From contig NZ_JAUFPW010000012.1 in NCBI RefSeq assembly GCF_030409415.1, forward strand, positions 124,001 through 188,000: a stretch of 64,000 nucleotides of DNA. Reading direction: 5' to 3'. Position numbers and translations under genes: made by a program. The notes beneath the pieces were generated by a model. It saw only the letters and a list, made by a program, of their open reading frames with translations, searched no databases and was not told the origin of the DNA. Of this stretch, positions 28,503 through 38,694 are shown one piece after another. Source of the DNA: Pedobacter aquatilis. GTDB taxonomy: Bacteria > Bacteroidota > Bacteroidia > Sphingobacteriales > Sphingobacteriaceae. How positions within the stretch are numbered: the first letter of the stretch is position 1; the number at the start of each line of letters is the position of its first letter.

Positions 28503-29720
28503 ATGAATTTAAAACAGTCAGATAAAATCGAATCAGGTAATAAGCCAAAAAGACTAATTTCTTTGGATGCTTTGAGGGGATTTGATATGTTTTGGATTGT
28601 TAGCGGTGAAGGTATTTTTCACTGTATAGCAGATGCTATCATGAAAAATAATGGACTTGTTAGGAATTCACACGATTGGACTATAGCTACGAATAATTCA
28701 TTATCTTTTATTGAGAAATTTTTTATAGGTATAAGTAACCAATTGCATCATTCTGTTTGGAATGGTTTTACCTTTTATGATTTGATTTTTCCGCTCTTTA
28801 TCTTCATTTCTGGAGTGTCAATGCCCTTTTCATATCATAAATATCTTCAAAATCCTCAGAAGCATAATTCAAAAAAAATATATTTTGCTTTAATAAAGCG
28901 AACCTTAATGCTCATCACCCTTGGTGTAATTATAAACGGACTATTTAAATGGAACGGATATGAAAACACACGTTTTGCAAGTGTTTTGGGTAGAATAGGA
29001 CTTTCAACTTTCTTCGCTGCATTAATTTACTTAAATAATTCGCTGCCTAAGCAAATCTATTGGTTTGTAGGTATTTTATTAGGTTATTATTTAATGATGA
29101 TATTAGTTCCGGTTCCAGGTTTCGAAAGTGGAATTTTAACGACTGAAGGTAATTTAGCCGCTTATTTTGATAGATTGTTTCTTCCTGGGAAATTGCACAG
29201 AGTTGTTTACGATCCTGAAGGTTTGTTAAGCACAATCCCATCTATTTGTTCTGCGTTGCTTGGTGTTTTTACAGGTACTTTTTTAAAAGCAGATTTGACG
29301 AACATTAATGCAACTAAAAAAACAATTTATATGGTGCTTGCAAGCATGGTTTGCATGGCTGCAGGTTTGCTTTGGAATTTATTTTTTCCAATTAATAAAA
29401 TTATGTGGACAAGTTCTTTTGTGCTCTTTGCAGGCGGCTTAAGTTTAATCATTTTTGCAGTTTTTTATTTTATTATAGATGTAAAAAACTACATCAACTG
29501 GAGTTTGCCTTTTGTGTGGATTGGTACAAATTCAATATTGATTTATGTATGTGCACATGGGCTTTTTAATTTTGAATCAACCTCAAACTTCCTTTTTGGT
29601 GGATTAATAAATTTTCTACCCGAAAATTACCACCAAGCTGCGTTGTGGTTCGGTGTTTTACTTGTTCAGCTTTGTTTGCTAAAGTTTTTATACGATAAAA
29701 AGTGGTTTCTAAAAATATGA
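28503..29720 (+). CDS. HGSNAT-like membrane acyltransferase (DUF5009 type)
   Basis: The 405 residues begin with RLISLDALRGFDMFWIVSGE, the hallmark of bacterial relatives of lysosomal heparan-alpha-glucosaminide N-acetyltransferase, and continue with about 10 transmembrane helices. The lysosomal enzyme passes acetyl from cytosolic acetyl-CoA through the membrane to a terminal alpha-glucosamine, which alpha-N-acetylglucosaminidase then removes. Here the next gene is that glycosidase and overlaps by ATGA, which strongly supports the same division of labour in the periplasm. Direct proof of acceptor is lacking. Confidence 0.8.
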   Translation: MNLKQSDKIESGNKPKRLISLDALRGFDMFWIVSGEGIFHCIADAIMKNNGLVRNSHDWTIATNNSLSFIEKFFIGISNQLHHSVWNGFTFYDLIFPLFIFISGVSMPFSYHKYLQNPQKHNSKKIYFALIKRTLMLITLGVIINGLFKWNGYENTRFASVLGRIGLSTFFAALIYLNNSLPKQIYWFVGILLGYYLMMILVPVPGFESGILTTEGNLAAYFDRLFLPGKLHRVVYDPEGLLSTIPSICSALLGVFTGTFLKADLTNINATKKTIYMVLASMVCMAAGLLWNLFFPINKIMWTSSFVLFAGGLSLIIFAVFYFIIDVKNYINWSLPFVWIGTNSILIYVCAHGLFNFESTSNFLFGGLINFLPENYHQAALWFGVLLVQLCLLKFLYDKKWFLKI

Positions 29721-31927
29721 AATATAAAGTTTTATTCTCAGTTTCTGTTCTTGTATTGTTTTCAATTAAATCTTGGTCGCAAGATTTTTTGAGTGCCTCA
29801 AATGCGCTTATAGAAAGGGTTGTGCCAAAGCACCATCAGTATTTTATTACCAAAAGTATAAATTCAGAAAATGATAAAGATGTTTTTGAAATTGAAAGCA
29901 GAAATGATAAAATTATTTTAAGCGGAAGTAGTGGTGTAGCAATTGCATCGGCATTTTACCATTATTTAACCGAATATGCACATTGCCAGATAACATGGAA
30001 TGGAACCAATTTGAAATTGCCGGCGAAACTTCCTCAGCTAGCTAAAAAAATAAGAAAACAAACACCTTACGAATACCGCTATTATTTAAACTACTGCACT
30101 TTTAATTACAGCATGAGTTGGTGGGATTGGCCACGATGGGAAAAGGAGATTGATTGGATGGCGCTACATGGTATTAACATGCCATTGGCTATTACCGGAG
30201 AGGAGTATACATGGTATTTGTTGTATAAAGAAATGGGTTTTTCTGATGATGAACTAAAAGGCTTCTTTACTGGTCCAGCTTACTTCTCATGGTTTTGGAT
30301 GGGGAATATTGATGGTTGGGGCGGGCCGCTTCCGGTTAGTTGGATGAAAAGCCATTTTGAACTACAAAAGAAAATATTAAATCGCCAACGTGCTTTGGGT
30401 ATGAAACCGGTTCTGCCAGCTTTTACGGGTCACGTTCCGGCAGCTTTTAAAAATAAATTTCCTAATGCAAAATTAAAGGCAACCAATTGGACCAATGGAT
30501 TTGCAGATACATATATTTTAGATGCAGAAGACCCTTTGTTTGCAGAAATTGGTAAGAAATTTTTGCTTAAGCAAACCGAAATGTTGGGTACCGACCACTT
30601 GTATTCAGCAGATACATTTAATGAAAATGAACCCCCTTCATCCGAACCAGAATTTTTAAGTAAGTTATCGGCAAAGGTTTACGCAGGCATGTCGGCTGCT
30701 GACCCAAAGGCAATTTGGGTAATGCAAGGTTGGCTTTTTTACAGTGATAGAAAATTTTGGAAAGAACCACAAACCGAAGCGCTTTTAAAAGCTGTACCAG
30801 ATGATAAAATGATTTTACTGGATTTAGCTACCGAAATTGAGCCTGTCTGGAAACGCACCAGTGGTTTTTATGGCAAGCCCTGGATTTGGAATATGCTGCA
30901 TAATTTTGGTGGAAACACGAATCTTTTTGGTAGGATGGATGTAGTGGCCACAGAGCCGGCCGCGGCGCTAAATAATCCACAAAGTGGAAAAATGAAGGGG
31001 ATTGGTTTAAGTATGGAAGGTATTGAACAAAACCCAGTACTTTATGAATTGATGATGGCTAATACCTGGCAAACTACAGCCATTGATATTAACACCTGGT
31101 TGCCAAAATTTGTTAGAAACAGATATGGTATTGAAAACGCTAATGCGGTAAAGGCATGGGATATTTTAAGAAAAACAGTTTACACTGTACCAAAGGATAA
31201 ATATATTAGAGATGGTGCTGAATCTATCATTCAGGCTCGCCCTACATTAGATTCGCTAACCAGATGGGCAAAAACCACTTTAAATTATAATGAAAAAGAT
31301 TTATTACCAGCTTGGGATGAATTCGTAAAAGCATCATCAGCTTGTAAAGCTAGCGATGGTTTTCAATATGATATTGTTGATGTTACCAGACAAGTTCTTG
31401 CAAACTATGCATTGCCAGTTCAAAGAAAATTTGTTGAGGCTTATAAAAAAGGTGATACAAAAACTTATCAAACAGAGAAAGCCAAATTTCTGAATTTAAT
31501 TAATGATATGGATAAGCTTTTAGGTACTCGTAAGGATTTTATGCTTGGTCCATGGGTAAATCAGGCTAGAGCTTGGGGCAATAATGCTGAAGAAAAAGCC
31601 ACATATGAAATGAACGCTAAAGATTTAATTACATTATGGGGTGACGCAAAAAATCCGCTGAATGAATATGCTTGCAGGCAATGGAGCGGCTTATTGAACG
31701 ATTTCTATAAACCTCGTTGGGAATTATTTTTTAGCAAAATGGAGCAGGCGATGCAACAGAAAAAGCAGATTAATGTAGAACAGTTTAATGATGAGGTAAG
31801 TAAATGGGAATGGAAGTGGGTTAATATGAGGAAAGATTATCCACTAAATGCGGTTGGTAATCCGGTACAAACTGCAATCGATTTGCATACAAAATATCGT
31901 AAAATTATAGGCTCCGCTCATCAATAG
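29717..31927 (+). CDS. Alpha-N-acetylglucosaminidase, GH89 (NAGLU-like)
   Basis: Exported family-89 enzyme. I place the start at 29717 because MKYKVLFSVSVLVLFSIKSWSQ is a signal peptide and its ATG overlaps the preceding stop as ATGA. Domain order: small N-terminal alpha/beta domain, TIM barrel beginning near YRYYLNYCTFNYSMSWWDW, then a helical C-terminal domain. The two catalytic glutamates correspond to those in ADTFNENEPPSSEP and GLSMEGIEQNPV, as in human NAGLU. It removes terminal alpha-GlcNAc. In animals the substrate is heparan sulfate; no heparin lyase or sulfatase is present here, so another alpha-GlcNAc glycan is likely. Confidence 0.92.
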   Translation: MKYKVLFSVSVLVLFSIKSWSQDFLSASNALIERVVPKHHQYFITKSINSENDKDVFEIESRNDKIILSGSSGVAIASAFYHYLTEYAHCQITWNGTNLKLPAKLPQLAKKIRKQTPYEYRYYLNYCTFNYSMSWWDWPRWEKEIDWMALHGINMPLAITGEEYTWYLLYKEMGFSDDELKGFFTGPAYFSWFWMGNIDGWGGPLPVSWMKSHFELQKKILNRQRALGMKPVLPAFTGHVPAAFKNKFPNAKLKATNWTNGFADTYILDAEDPLFAEIGKKFLLKQTEMLGTDHLYSADTFNENEPPSSEPEFLSKLSAKVYAGMSAADPKAIWVMQGWLFYSDRKFWKEPQTEALLKAVPDDKMILLDLATEIEPVWKRTSGFYGKPWIWNMLHNFGGNTNLFGRMDVVATEPAAALNNPQSGKMKGIGLSMEGIEQNPVLYELMMANTWQTTAIDINTWLPKFVRNRYGIENANAVKAWDILRKTVYTVPKDKYIRDGAESIIQARPTLDSLTRWAKTTLNYNEKDLLPAWDEFVKASSACKASDGFQYDIVDVTRQVLANYALPVQRKFVEAYKKGDTKTYQTEKAKFLNLINDMDKLLGTRKDFMLGPWVNQARAWGNNAEEKATYEMNAKDLITLWGDAKNPLNEYACRQWSGLLNDFYKPRWELFFSKMEQAMQQKKQINVEQFNDEVSKWEWKWVNMRKDYPLNAVGNPVQTAIDLHTKYRKIIGSAHQ

Positions 31928-32075
31928 TCAGGTGGTGCGGCGTAAAGAAAGATGGTCAGTAATTTGGAAAAATAAAAAATCTTAACGCTCAGAAAAATCT
32001 GAAAATATCGGAGAAATATGCTGACCCTGCTCTCAAACTCAGGCATTAAAGTTAAATGATCGATAGTTCCGTATT

Positions 32076-34352
32076 ATGAAAAATATTTTTTATCAGTCTA
32101 CATATCAGAAAATCTTTATTCCAGTCATATTTTTGGTAATGTACGGGGTGAGCATTATGCTTAATCCCGCTGATGCGTACGGCCAGCAGCAGGATTTTGT
32201 AAAATATGTTCAGCCGTTTTCTGGCACTTCAGCCAGCACAACACCCGCCAGCCAGCACATTGAAGATAAAACAGAAAGGCTAGCAAATACAATTCCAGCC
32301 GTAGCGCCGCCTTTTGCAATGACACAATGGACACCGCAAACCCAACTTTCAGAAACAAAATGCCTTGCGCCATATTACTATAGCAATAAAAAAATATACG
32401 GTTTCAGGGCAAGCCACTGGATCAGTGGTTCTTGCACCCAGGATTATGGCAGTTTTACCATAATGCCTATTTCTGGCAAGCTTCACACCAGCACTGCGGT
32501 TTACGCTGCTGATTATAGCCATGATCAGGAGGTTGCCACCCCTGCTTATTACAAGTTAAATCTGCCGAATTATAACTTAAAAGTGGAGCTTACCGCGACC
32601 TTACGCTGCGGAGTAATGAAAATTACTGCTTTAGCAACCGATAGCGTATATATTTTAATTACACCAAACAGTGACCAGCAGAAAGGTTTTGTCAAAATTG
32701 ATTCTGAACGAGGCGAAATAACCGGTTTTAATCCCGTTCACCGCATTTATCAGGGCCTTGGTCAGCCTGCAGGTTTTAGCGGCTATTTTTATATTAAAAT
32801 GAAAGGTCCTTTTACAAAAAGTGGCGTATTCTCCGAAAGTAAAGTTTACACCTCGCAATCCATCAGTAACAAAAAGGACTTGGGTGCTTATATCGGTTTC
32901 AAACTGAACAAAGGGGAGACTATATTCATTTATTCTGGCACATCTTTCACCGGCACATCTTCCGCAAAACTCAATCTGGAGAAGGAAATTGGAAACAGCA
33001 GCTTTGCAGAGGTTATGGAGCGCACAAAACAGGATTGGCAGCATTCGCTAGGCCAGATTTCGATAGCTGATAAAGAGGATCGTAAAAAGCGGATTTTTTA
33101 TACTGCACTTTATCATGCCCAGCAGCATCCAAGGCTTTTTAATGACGTAAATGGCGAATACCCTCTATTCTCAGGCAACTCTCAGACTGGTTTAATAGAT
33201 AAGGGCAATTATTATGACGATTTTTCCATGTGGGACATTTACCGTGCACAGCTTCCGCTGGTTGAGCTGTTGAAACCTGATCTGGTGAATTCATTTGCAC
33301 GCTCACTTATTTTAAAAGGTAAACAAGGGGGCTGGCTGCCTATTTTTCCATGCTGGAATAGTTACACCGCCGCCATGATTGGCGACCATAGTACCGCTTT
33401 TTTGGCCTCTGCATACAATAAAGGCATTAGGGATTATGACATTAGTCAGGCTTACGAACTGATGCGGAAAAATGCCTTTGAAATGCCGGATTCTGCCGAT
33501 TACCTGAACGGTAAAGGTCGCAGGGGTATTAACAGCTATATAAAATATGGATATATCCCTATGGAGGATAGTATCCCTCATGCCTTTCATAAAAAAGAGC
33601 AGGTAAGCAGAACATTAGAGTATGCTTATGATGATTACGCCCTGGCCACCATTGCTAAAGATTTGGGCAAGACAAATGATTACCTGGCGCTTATGAAAAG
33701 AGCGGGAAACTATAAAAATGTATTTGATAAATCTGTAGGCATGGTTAGGGGTAGATTTGCGGATGGCAGGTGGTACAATCCATTCGTAGCCGATCGCCGG
33801 GAGCCGTATATCACCGAAGGTACACCCAGACAATATACTTTTTATGTACCACACGACCTGCCAGGCCTCATCAAACTTGCCGGAGGCACCAAAAAATTCG
33901 AAAATGAACTGGATTCAATTTTCCAGAAGAAGGAATACTGGCATGGAAATGAACCCGGACACCAGATACCTTTTTTATACAACTATACTGCATCACCCTG
34001 GAAAACACAAAAGCAGGTGAACAGAATTTTAAATGAGGAGTACAGCGACGGCCCCGGGGGCTTAAGTGGGAATGATGATGCAGGACAAATGTCGGCTTGG
34101 TACGTTTTTGCATCACTCGGATTTTATCCTGTTGATCCCGTATCCGGACAATACCAGCTCACCTTGCCACAATTTGAAAATGTGAGGCTCTTCCTAAGAA
34201 ATGGTTCTGTACTTAACATCAGCGTAAATAGGAAAAATAAAGCCGCCGTAAATATATCCGGAATTACCTTTAACGGGAAAAAATTAAAAGGCCTTGAAAT
34301 TGCACATAAAGATTTCCAAAAAGGAGGGAATCTAACTTTTTATGCTCAATAA
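32076..34352 (+). CDS. GH92 family alpha-mannosidase, exported
   Basis: The 758-residue exported enzyme shows the GH92 pattern: an N-terminal beta-sandwich (FVKYVQPFSGTSAS) and a C-terminal (alpha/alpha)6 barrel with DDFSMWDIYRAQLP, GNEPGHQIPFLYNY and SGNDDAGQMSAWYVFASLGF. GH92 enzymes are calcium-dependent exo-alpha-mannosidases acting on N-glycans, yeast mannan or mannosylated head groups. It follows GH89 after a 148-base gap and uses somewhat more GC-rich codons than the genes before it, so GH92-GH95 may be a separate transcription unit or a later addition. Confidence 0.9.
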   Translation: MKNIFYQSTYQKIFIPVIFLVMYGVSIMLNPADAYGQQQDFVKYVQPFSGTSASTTPASQHIEDKTERLANTIPAVAPPFAMTQWTPQTQLSETKCLAPYYYSNKKIYGFRASHWISGSCTQDYGSFTIMPISGKLHTSTAVYAADYSHDQEVATPAYYKLNLPNYNLKVELTATLRCGVMKITALATDSVYILITPNSDQQKGFVKIDSERGEITGFNPVHRIYQGLGQPAGFSGYFYIKMKGPFTKSGVFSESKVYTSQSISNKKDLGAYIGFKLNKGETIFIYSGTSFTGTSSAKLNLEKEIGNSSFAEVMERTKQDWQHSLGQISIADKEDRKKRIFYTALYHAQQHPRLFNDVNGEYPLFSGNSQTGLIDKGNYYDDFSMWDIYRAQLPLVELLKPDLVNSFARSLILKGKQGGWLPIFPCWNSYTAAMIGDHSTAFLASAYNKGIRDYDISQAYELMRKNAFEMPDSADYLNGKGRRGINSYIKYGYIPMEDSIPHAFHKKEQVSRTLEYAYDDYALATIAKDLGKTNDYLALMKRAGNYKNVFDKSVGMVRGRFADGRWYNPFVADRREPYITEGTPRQYTFYVPHDLPGLIKLAGGTKKFENELDSIFQKKEYWHGNEPGHQIPFLYNYTASPWKTQKQVNRILNEEYSDGPGGLSGNDDAGQMSAWYVFASLGFYPVDPVSGQYQLTLPQFENVRLFLRNGSVLNISVNRKNKAAVNISGITFNGKKLKGLEIAHKDFQKGGNLTFYAQ

Positions 34353-34423
34353 AAACAAATGATGGCGAAGTTTACTAAAATTTTATTAAATAACATTCTT
34401 AAAAACCATCATACACAAATAAT

Positions 34424-36892
34424 ATGAAACATAAGGGGCTTACTTTTTTGATAATATTTTTTTTATGTTCCGCAGGCGGATTTGCGCAGAACGGGTTAAA
34501 ATTATGGTATGATAAGCCTGCACAGGATTGGACTCAGGCCATCCCAATTGGGAATGGTAAGATTGGGGCAATGGTGTTCGGTGGCATTGAGAATGAACTT
34601 TTTCAGCTCAATGAGAGTTCCCTGTACAGTGGGGGACCCGTAAAGAAAATCATCAATCCCGGCGCTAAAGCCTATCTGCCTGAAATCAGGAAGGCACTTC
34701 TGCAGGAAGAGGATTTTAGTAAAGCCAATCTGATCGCAAAGAAGATGCAGGGATTTTATACCGAATCCTATATGCCATTGGGAAACCTTTTGCTAAAGCA
34801 ATCCAATATCAACAAAATCGTAACCAATTACACAAGGGAACTGAATATCTCAACAGCAGTGGCTAAAACGAGCTTTACTGCCGGAGGCATAACTTTTACC
34901 AGAGAATCCTTTACTTCGCTGACAAAAAATGTTTTAATTATCCGCCTCACTTCGTCAAAGGCTGGGGCCTTGCATTTCGACCTGTCTGCAAATAGTTTAC
35001 TAAAAAATAGTATGCGGGCAGAGGGAAAAAGTCTTATAATAAATGGTAAAGCACCGGCTCATGTTGATCCCAGCTATTACAACAAGCCAGGAAGAAAGCC
35101 CATTATCCAAGACGACACAACAGGCTGTAACGGCATGCGATTCCAATATAGAGTAACCCCGATTGCAAAAGACGGTATTCTGAAGCTCAGTGATTCAGGT
35201 ATCCATGTGTCAGGTTCAACAGAAGTAATGCTTCTGGTGGCGGCGGCCACCAGTTTCAACGGATTCGATAAATGCCCGGATGCTGAAGGTAAAGATGAAA
35301 ATGCAATCGCTTCAGCACTAATATCCGGTTGCATTAACAAGCCTTTCGATTACCTTAGAAATGAGCATGTTAAAGCCTATCAAAAACTCTTCAACAGGGT
35401 TGAGCTCAAGTTAAATCCTAAGGTTGTGCACCTGAACGCCAAGCTCCCCTCAGATATACGGTTAAAAGCCTATACAGCAGGTGCAAAGGATACAGAACTG
35501 GAAGCCTTATACTTTCAGTTCGGGAGATATCTACTGATATCCTCCTCGAAACCCGGTAGTCCTCCAGCAAATCTGCAGGGAATCTGGAATAAGGAATTAC
35601 GTGCCCCCTGGAGCTCCAACTACACGATAAACATTAATACACAAATGAATTACTGGCCTTCGGAAGTTACTAATTTATCAGAACTTACCGAGCCCCTGTT
35701 TGATTTCATCCAGGATTTATCGGTAACTGGAAAACGAATAGCTGGGGAGTTCTATGGCGCCCGGGGATGGGTTGCCCACCACAACTCGGAAATCTGGGCA
35801 ACTGCAAATCCCGTTGGGGACCTTGGTGATGGCGACCCAGTCTGGGCAAATTGGTACATGGGAGGCAATTGGCTAACCAGACATCTGTGGGAACATTATC
35901 TTTTTACGGGAGATAAAAAATTTTTAAAAGAAAAAGCTTATCCGCTTATGAAAGGTGCGGCAACGTTTTCACTAGACTGGCTGGTGGAAAATAAGGATGG
36001 CTTACTGATTACTGCGCCATCAACCTCTCCTGAAAACGAATTTTTTGACGCCAACGGTGTTAAGCAGGGACTTTCGATGGGCACCACAATGGATATGTCG
36101 ATAATCCGTGATTTGTTCTCTAACACAATAGCAGCTGCTGATGCGCTGGGCATTGATTCCAAATTCCGTGATACCCTTGTTGCCAAACGTCAGAAACTCA
36201 TTCCCTTAAAAGTTGGCCAGAATGGCGGTATTCAGGAATGGTTTAAGGATTTCAGAGAAACAGATCCCCTGCACAGGCATGCTTCACATCTTTACGGGCT
36301 TTATCCTGGATATGAAATTTCGGAAAAAACACCAGTCTTTTATGCGGCTGCGAAAAAATCACTTGAACTTAGAACAGACTTAGGTACTGGCTGGAGTAAA
36401 GGCTGGAAAATTAACTGGTGGGCAAGGTTGAAAGATGGAGACCATGCATATAAACTTATAAGGGGACTGCTCAATTATGTAGATGTGACCGATGGAAACG
36501 GTCGGCAGGGTGGTACCTACCCCAATTTTTTTGACGCCCATCCTCCTTTTCAGATAGATGGTAATTTTGCCGGGACTGCTGGCATTGCAGAAATGCTACT
36601 GCAGAGCCATCTGGGATATATTCATTTACTTCCCGCCATACCTAAGGATTGGAAAGATGGCAGCGTTAAGGGATTAAGGGCAAGGGGAGGATTTGAAGTG
36701 GCAGTATCTTGGGATAACGGAAAAATAAGCAGCGCAAAAATTACTTCGCTTTTGGGAAATGAGTGCGAAATTCATGCCTCAGTTCCTTTCTCTATATCAG
36801 GAGTAAAGGTTAAACTGGAAAGAACAGCAGACGGATACCGAATGAAATTTAAAACCGCCAAAAATACAATTTACACCTTACATAAAATTTAG
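34424..36892 (+). CDS. GH95 family alpha-L-fucosidase/galactosidase, exported
   Basis: An 822-residue exported enzyme with an N-terminal beta domain ([20 protein letters not shown]) and an (alpha/alpha)6 catalytic barrel. Catalytic landmarks of GH95 are present: [13 protein letters not shown] (the two asparagines), [11 protein letters not shown] (general acid Glu) and [15 protein letters not shown] (Asp). The family inverts alpha-1,2-fucosides or alpha-L-galactosides in xyloglucan, pectin side chains or host glycans. It is 71 bases after GH92 and probably co-transcribed. Confidence 0.9.
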   Translation: MKHKGLTFLIIFFLCSAGGFAQNGLKLWYDKPAQDWTQAIPIGNGKIGAMVFGGIENELFQLNESSLYSGGPVKKIINPGAKAYLPEIRKALLQEEDFSKANLIAKKMQGFYTESYMPLGNLLLKQSNINKIVTNYTRELNISTAVAKTSFTAGGITFTRESFTSLTKNVLIIRLTSSKAGALHFDLSANSLLKNSMRAEGKSLIINGKAPAHVDPSYYNKPGRKPIIQDDTTGCNGMRFQYRVTPIAKDGILKLSDSGIHVSGSTEVMLLVAAATSFNGFDKCPDAEGKDENAIASALISGCINKPFDYLRNEHVKAYQKLFNRVELKLNPKVVHLNAKLPSDIRLKAYTAGAKDTELEALYFQFGRYLLISSSKPGSPPANLQGIWNKELRAPWSSNYTININTQMNYWPSEVTNLSELTEPLFDFIQDLSVTGKRIAGEFYGARGWVAHHNSEIWATANPVGDLGDGDPVWANWYMGGNWLTRHLWEHYLFTGDKKFLKEKAYPLMKGAATFSLDWLVENKDGLLITAPSTSPENEFFDANGVKQGLSMGTTMDMSIIRDLFSNTIAAADALGIDSKFRDTLVAKRQKLIPLKVGQNGGIQEWFKDFRETDPLHRHASHLYGLYPGYEISEKTPVFYAAAKKSLELRTDLGTGWSKGWKINWWARLKDGDHAYKLIRGLLNYVDVTDGNGRQGGTYPNFFDAHPPFQIDGNFAGTAGIAEMLLQSHLGYIHLLPAIPKDWKDGSVKGLRARGGFEVAVSWDNGKISSAKITSLLGNECEIHASVPFSISGVKVKLERTADGYRMKFKTAKNTIYTLHKI

Positions 36893-37431
36893 ACCAGTTG
36901 AACAGGCGATATTTCTTTTGTGAGGTTGATTTGTGCAATAGCAATCGAATATCCTTTGGAGATTTCATTAAGATAACTTCATTGTTAAGACTTCTTTCAG
37001 TTCTTAATGGCCATTTACCATGAACCTAATTATTTTCCACCAAATCAATTAATCGCCCATCTTGAAGCCTGAATGAATAGCTTAATTTCAGGTTTTGTAC
37101 AATAAGATTTAAACTTACCTGCTGAATTTTTGATTTTGTTCACTGGTTAAATCGTATAAATAGGAATATTGGTCGAAAGGGTCCATGGGCAATTTCATGA
37201 AATTAACCATCAGCTGGGAACACCAATCTAATAAAACCATTGGCGCCAAACCGATTTCCGCTTTACACAGTTGAAAGCCCTTATACGCCTGTTCGATGAT
37301 ATTTAAAAGTAAGTCTGTTTTAGATTTTTGTTTCGAACATATTCTTTACATTGCGCACTAGATAAAAAGTGCAGAAATAAATAACTTTGGAAACTAGAAA
37401 ATCGATTTAGTGAAAGTTTTATAAATTCGCA
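36893..37431. other. Gene-poor stretch with minus-strand gene relics
   Basis: No intact gene. The minus strand carries a 77-codon open stretch (annotated separately at 37115-37345) and, beyond its stop, more protein-like frame with an in-frame stop (SFRLQDGRLIDLVENN, then a stop, then further sense codons). This suggests a decayed minus-strand gene. Confidence 0.4.
37115..37345 (-). pseudogene. Relic of an unrecognised gene
   Basis: The minus strand is open for about 76 codons without a usable start; an in-frame TAA precedes it and the first Met is in APMVLLDW. The translation is protein-like and amphipathic (LLNIIEQAYKGFQLCKAEIG, later MDPFDQYSYLYDLTSEQ). I cannot name a family. It is not a shadow of any plus-strand gene, since that strand is non-coding here. 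Confidence 0.35.
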
Positions 37432-37812
37432 ATGGTATTGATCATAATCAACATTTTATTTTGCATTTCCTTCATTGGTTTTGCTTACGTTAACCTTAAT
37501 GATAAAGACTCTTGGCTTTGGGTGCCAATTTATATGGCTGCTGCAATTTGCTGCGGACTTGCTGCTGCCGGTTTTTTTTACCCTTACGTTTACCTGGCCT
37601 TAATTGCTTTCTACCTAATTTATGCGATAAAAATTTTTTTCGCAAAAGATGGTGTTCGCGATTGGATTACAAAGTACAATAAACCAAGTTTGGTAGAAAG
37701 TATGCAGGCTACAAAACCTTACATAGAGCAAACCAGAGAGTTTTTTGGATTGCTTATTATTGCAGGTGCCTTGCTTATGAATTATCTGGTTTCGGCAGGG
37801 GCTTTTGCATAA
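37432..37812 (+). CDS. TMEM220-family membrane protein
   Basis: A 126-residue protein with four hydrophobic helices. The YVNLNDKDSWLWVPIYM segment after helix 1 matches the transmembrane-220 family, found in bacteria and animals with no known function. It ends 17 bases before eboA in the same direction and may be part of the ebo unit. Confidence 0.72.
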   Translation: MVLIIINILFCISFIGFAYVNLNDKDSWLWVPIYMAAAICCGLAAAGFFYPYVYLALIAFYLIYAIKIFFAKDGVRDWITKYNKPSLVESMQATKPYIEQTREFFGLLIIAGALLMNYLVSAGAFA

Positions 37813-37829
37813 AATAAAAACGTGTTGTT

Positions 37830-38660
37830 ATGGCGATTAGTGATGATTTTGGAAATATAAGCGAACTGCTTTTAAATATCATAAAAGATAACATCGATGA
37901 AACTGCGTTTAAATGGATTATAAAGGCAGGTTCAGCAGATGAAATTGGTAACCTCGGACAAGCATTTGTAATGCTTCCCCGTAAGACAGGGAAATCTCTT
38001 TTGCATCTTTCAGAATTGCAGAAAAAAGCAATTGAGCAAGCGGACATAATTTACATTACCGACTGGAGTATCGACCGTTTGGCAAGAGTTTGGTTACTTA
38101 GTGTTCAAAGCTTTGCTGATGCTCAAAAGTCTCATCCTGTTATTGAGCAATTATTTTTATCAGCCGAAATGAATGAAGCTGTAGCTTTGTATTCGGCTTT
38201 GCCATTTTTAGCTGAACCCGAAAGTTGGGTAAAAAGATGTTCAGAAGGCATAAGAAGTAACATTGGCTCAGTGTTGGAGGCTATCATGGAAAACAATCCT
38301 TACCCTTCAAAATACCTTAATGAAGCAGCCTGGAATCAATTGGTTTTGAAAGCTTTTTTTACTGAAAAAGATATTAATAAAATTTACGGGTTAGATGAAC
38401 GTGTGAACGAACAATTAGCTTTAACATTAAGCGATTATGCCCGCGAACGTTACGCAGCAGGGCGACAAATAAACCCCCAATTATGGCGTTTGGCCGGCCC
38501 GTTTTTAAACGAAGAAATTTTTGAAGCAATTAAAATCGGCTTAAACAATCAAGATGAAATAGAGCATAAAGCGATAGCGCTTGCCATTTTTGCTTCTGAT
38601 TACGAACCCGCAAAAGTATATATTAATCAATTTCCCGAACTCTGCCAGGTTAATAAATAG
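37830..38660 (+). CDS. eboA: EboA domain protein
   Basis: A soluble, mostly helical 276-residue protein, first gene of a canonical ebo series. Recognised by gene order and by its pattern (AWNQLVLKAFFTEKDINKI; later DYARERYAAGRQINPQLWRL). EboA has no known enzyme activity. The ebo/EDB cluster in cyanobacteria has been linked to moving the scytonemin monomer to the periplasm, and in a Pseudomonas to repelling nematodes; its product in Bacteroidota is unknown. Confidence 0.8.
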   Translation: MAISDDFGNISELLLNIIKDNIDETAFKWIIKAGSADEIGNLGQAFVMLPRKTGKSLLHLSELQKKAIEQADIIYITDWSIDRLARVWLLSVQSFADAQKSHPVIEQLFLSAEMNEAVALYSALPFLAEPESWVKRCSEGIRSNIGSVLEAIMENNPYPSKYLNEAAWNQLVLKAFFTEKDINKIYGLDERVNEQLALTLSDYARERYAAGRQINPQLWRLAGPFLNEEIFEAIKIGLNNQDEIEHKAIALAIFASDYEPAKVYINQFPELCQVNK

Positions 38661-38694
38661 ACCAAAGAATTCGATAACAATTAAATTTAAGAAA

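Noticed and set aside
28503..31927. Heparan sulfate degradation locus
   Set aside because: The acetyltransferase/NAGLU pair would fit, but there is no heparin lyase, sulfatase or unsaturated glucuronidase, and MIOX and the phosphatase would be unexplained. It is kept only as an alternative.
32161..34116. Several long minus-strand open frames in GH92
   Set aside because: They are shadows of the well-supported plus-strand GH92 gene.
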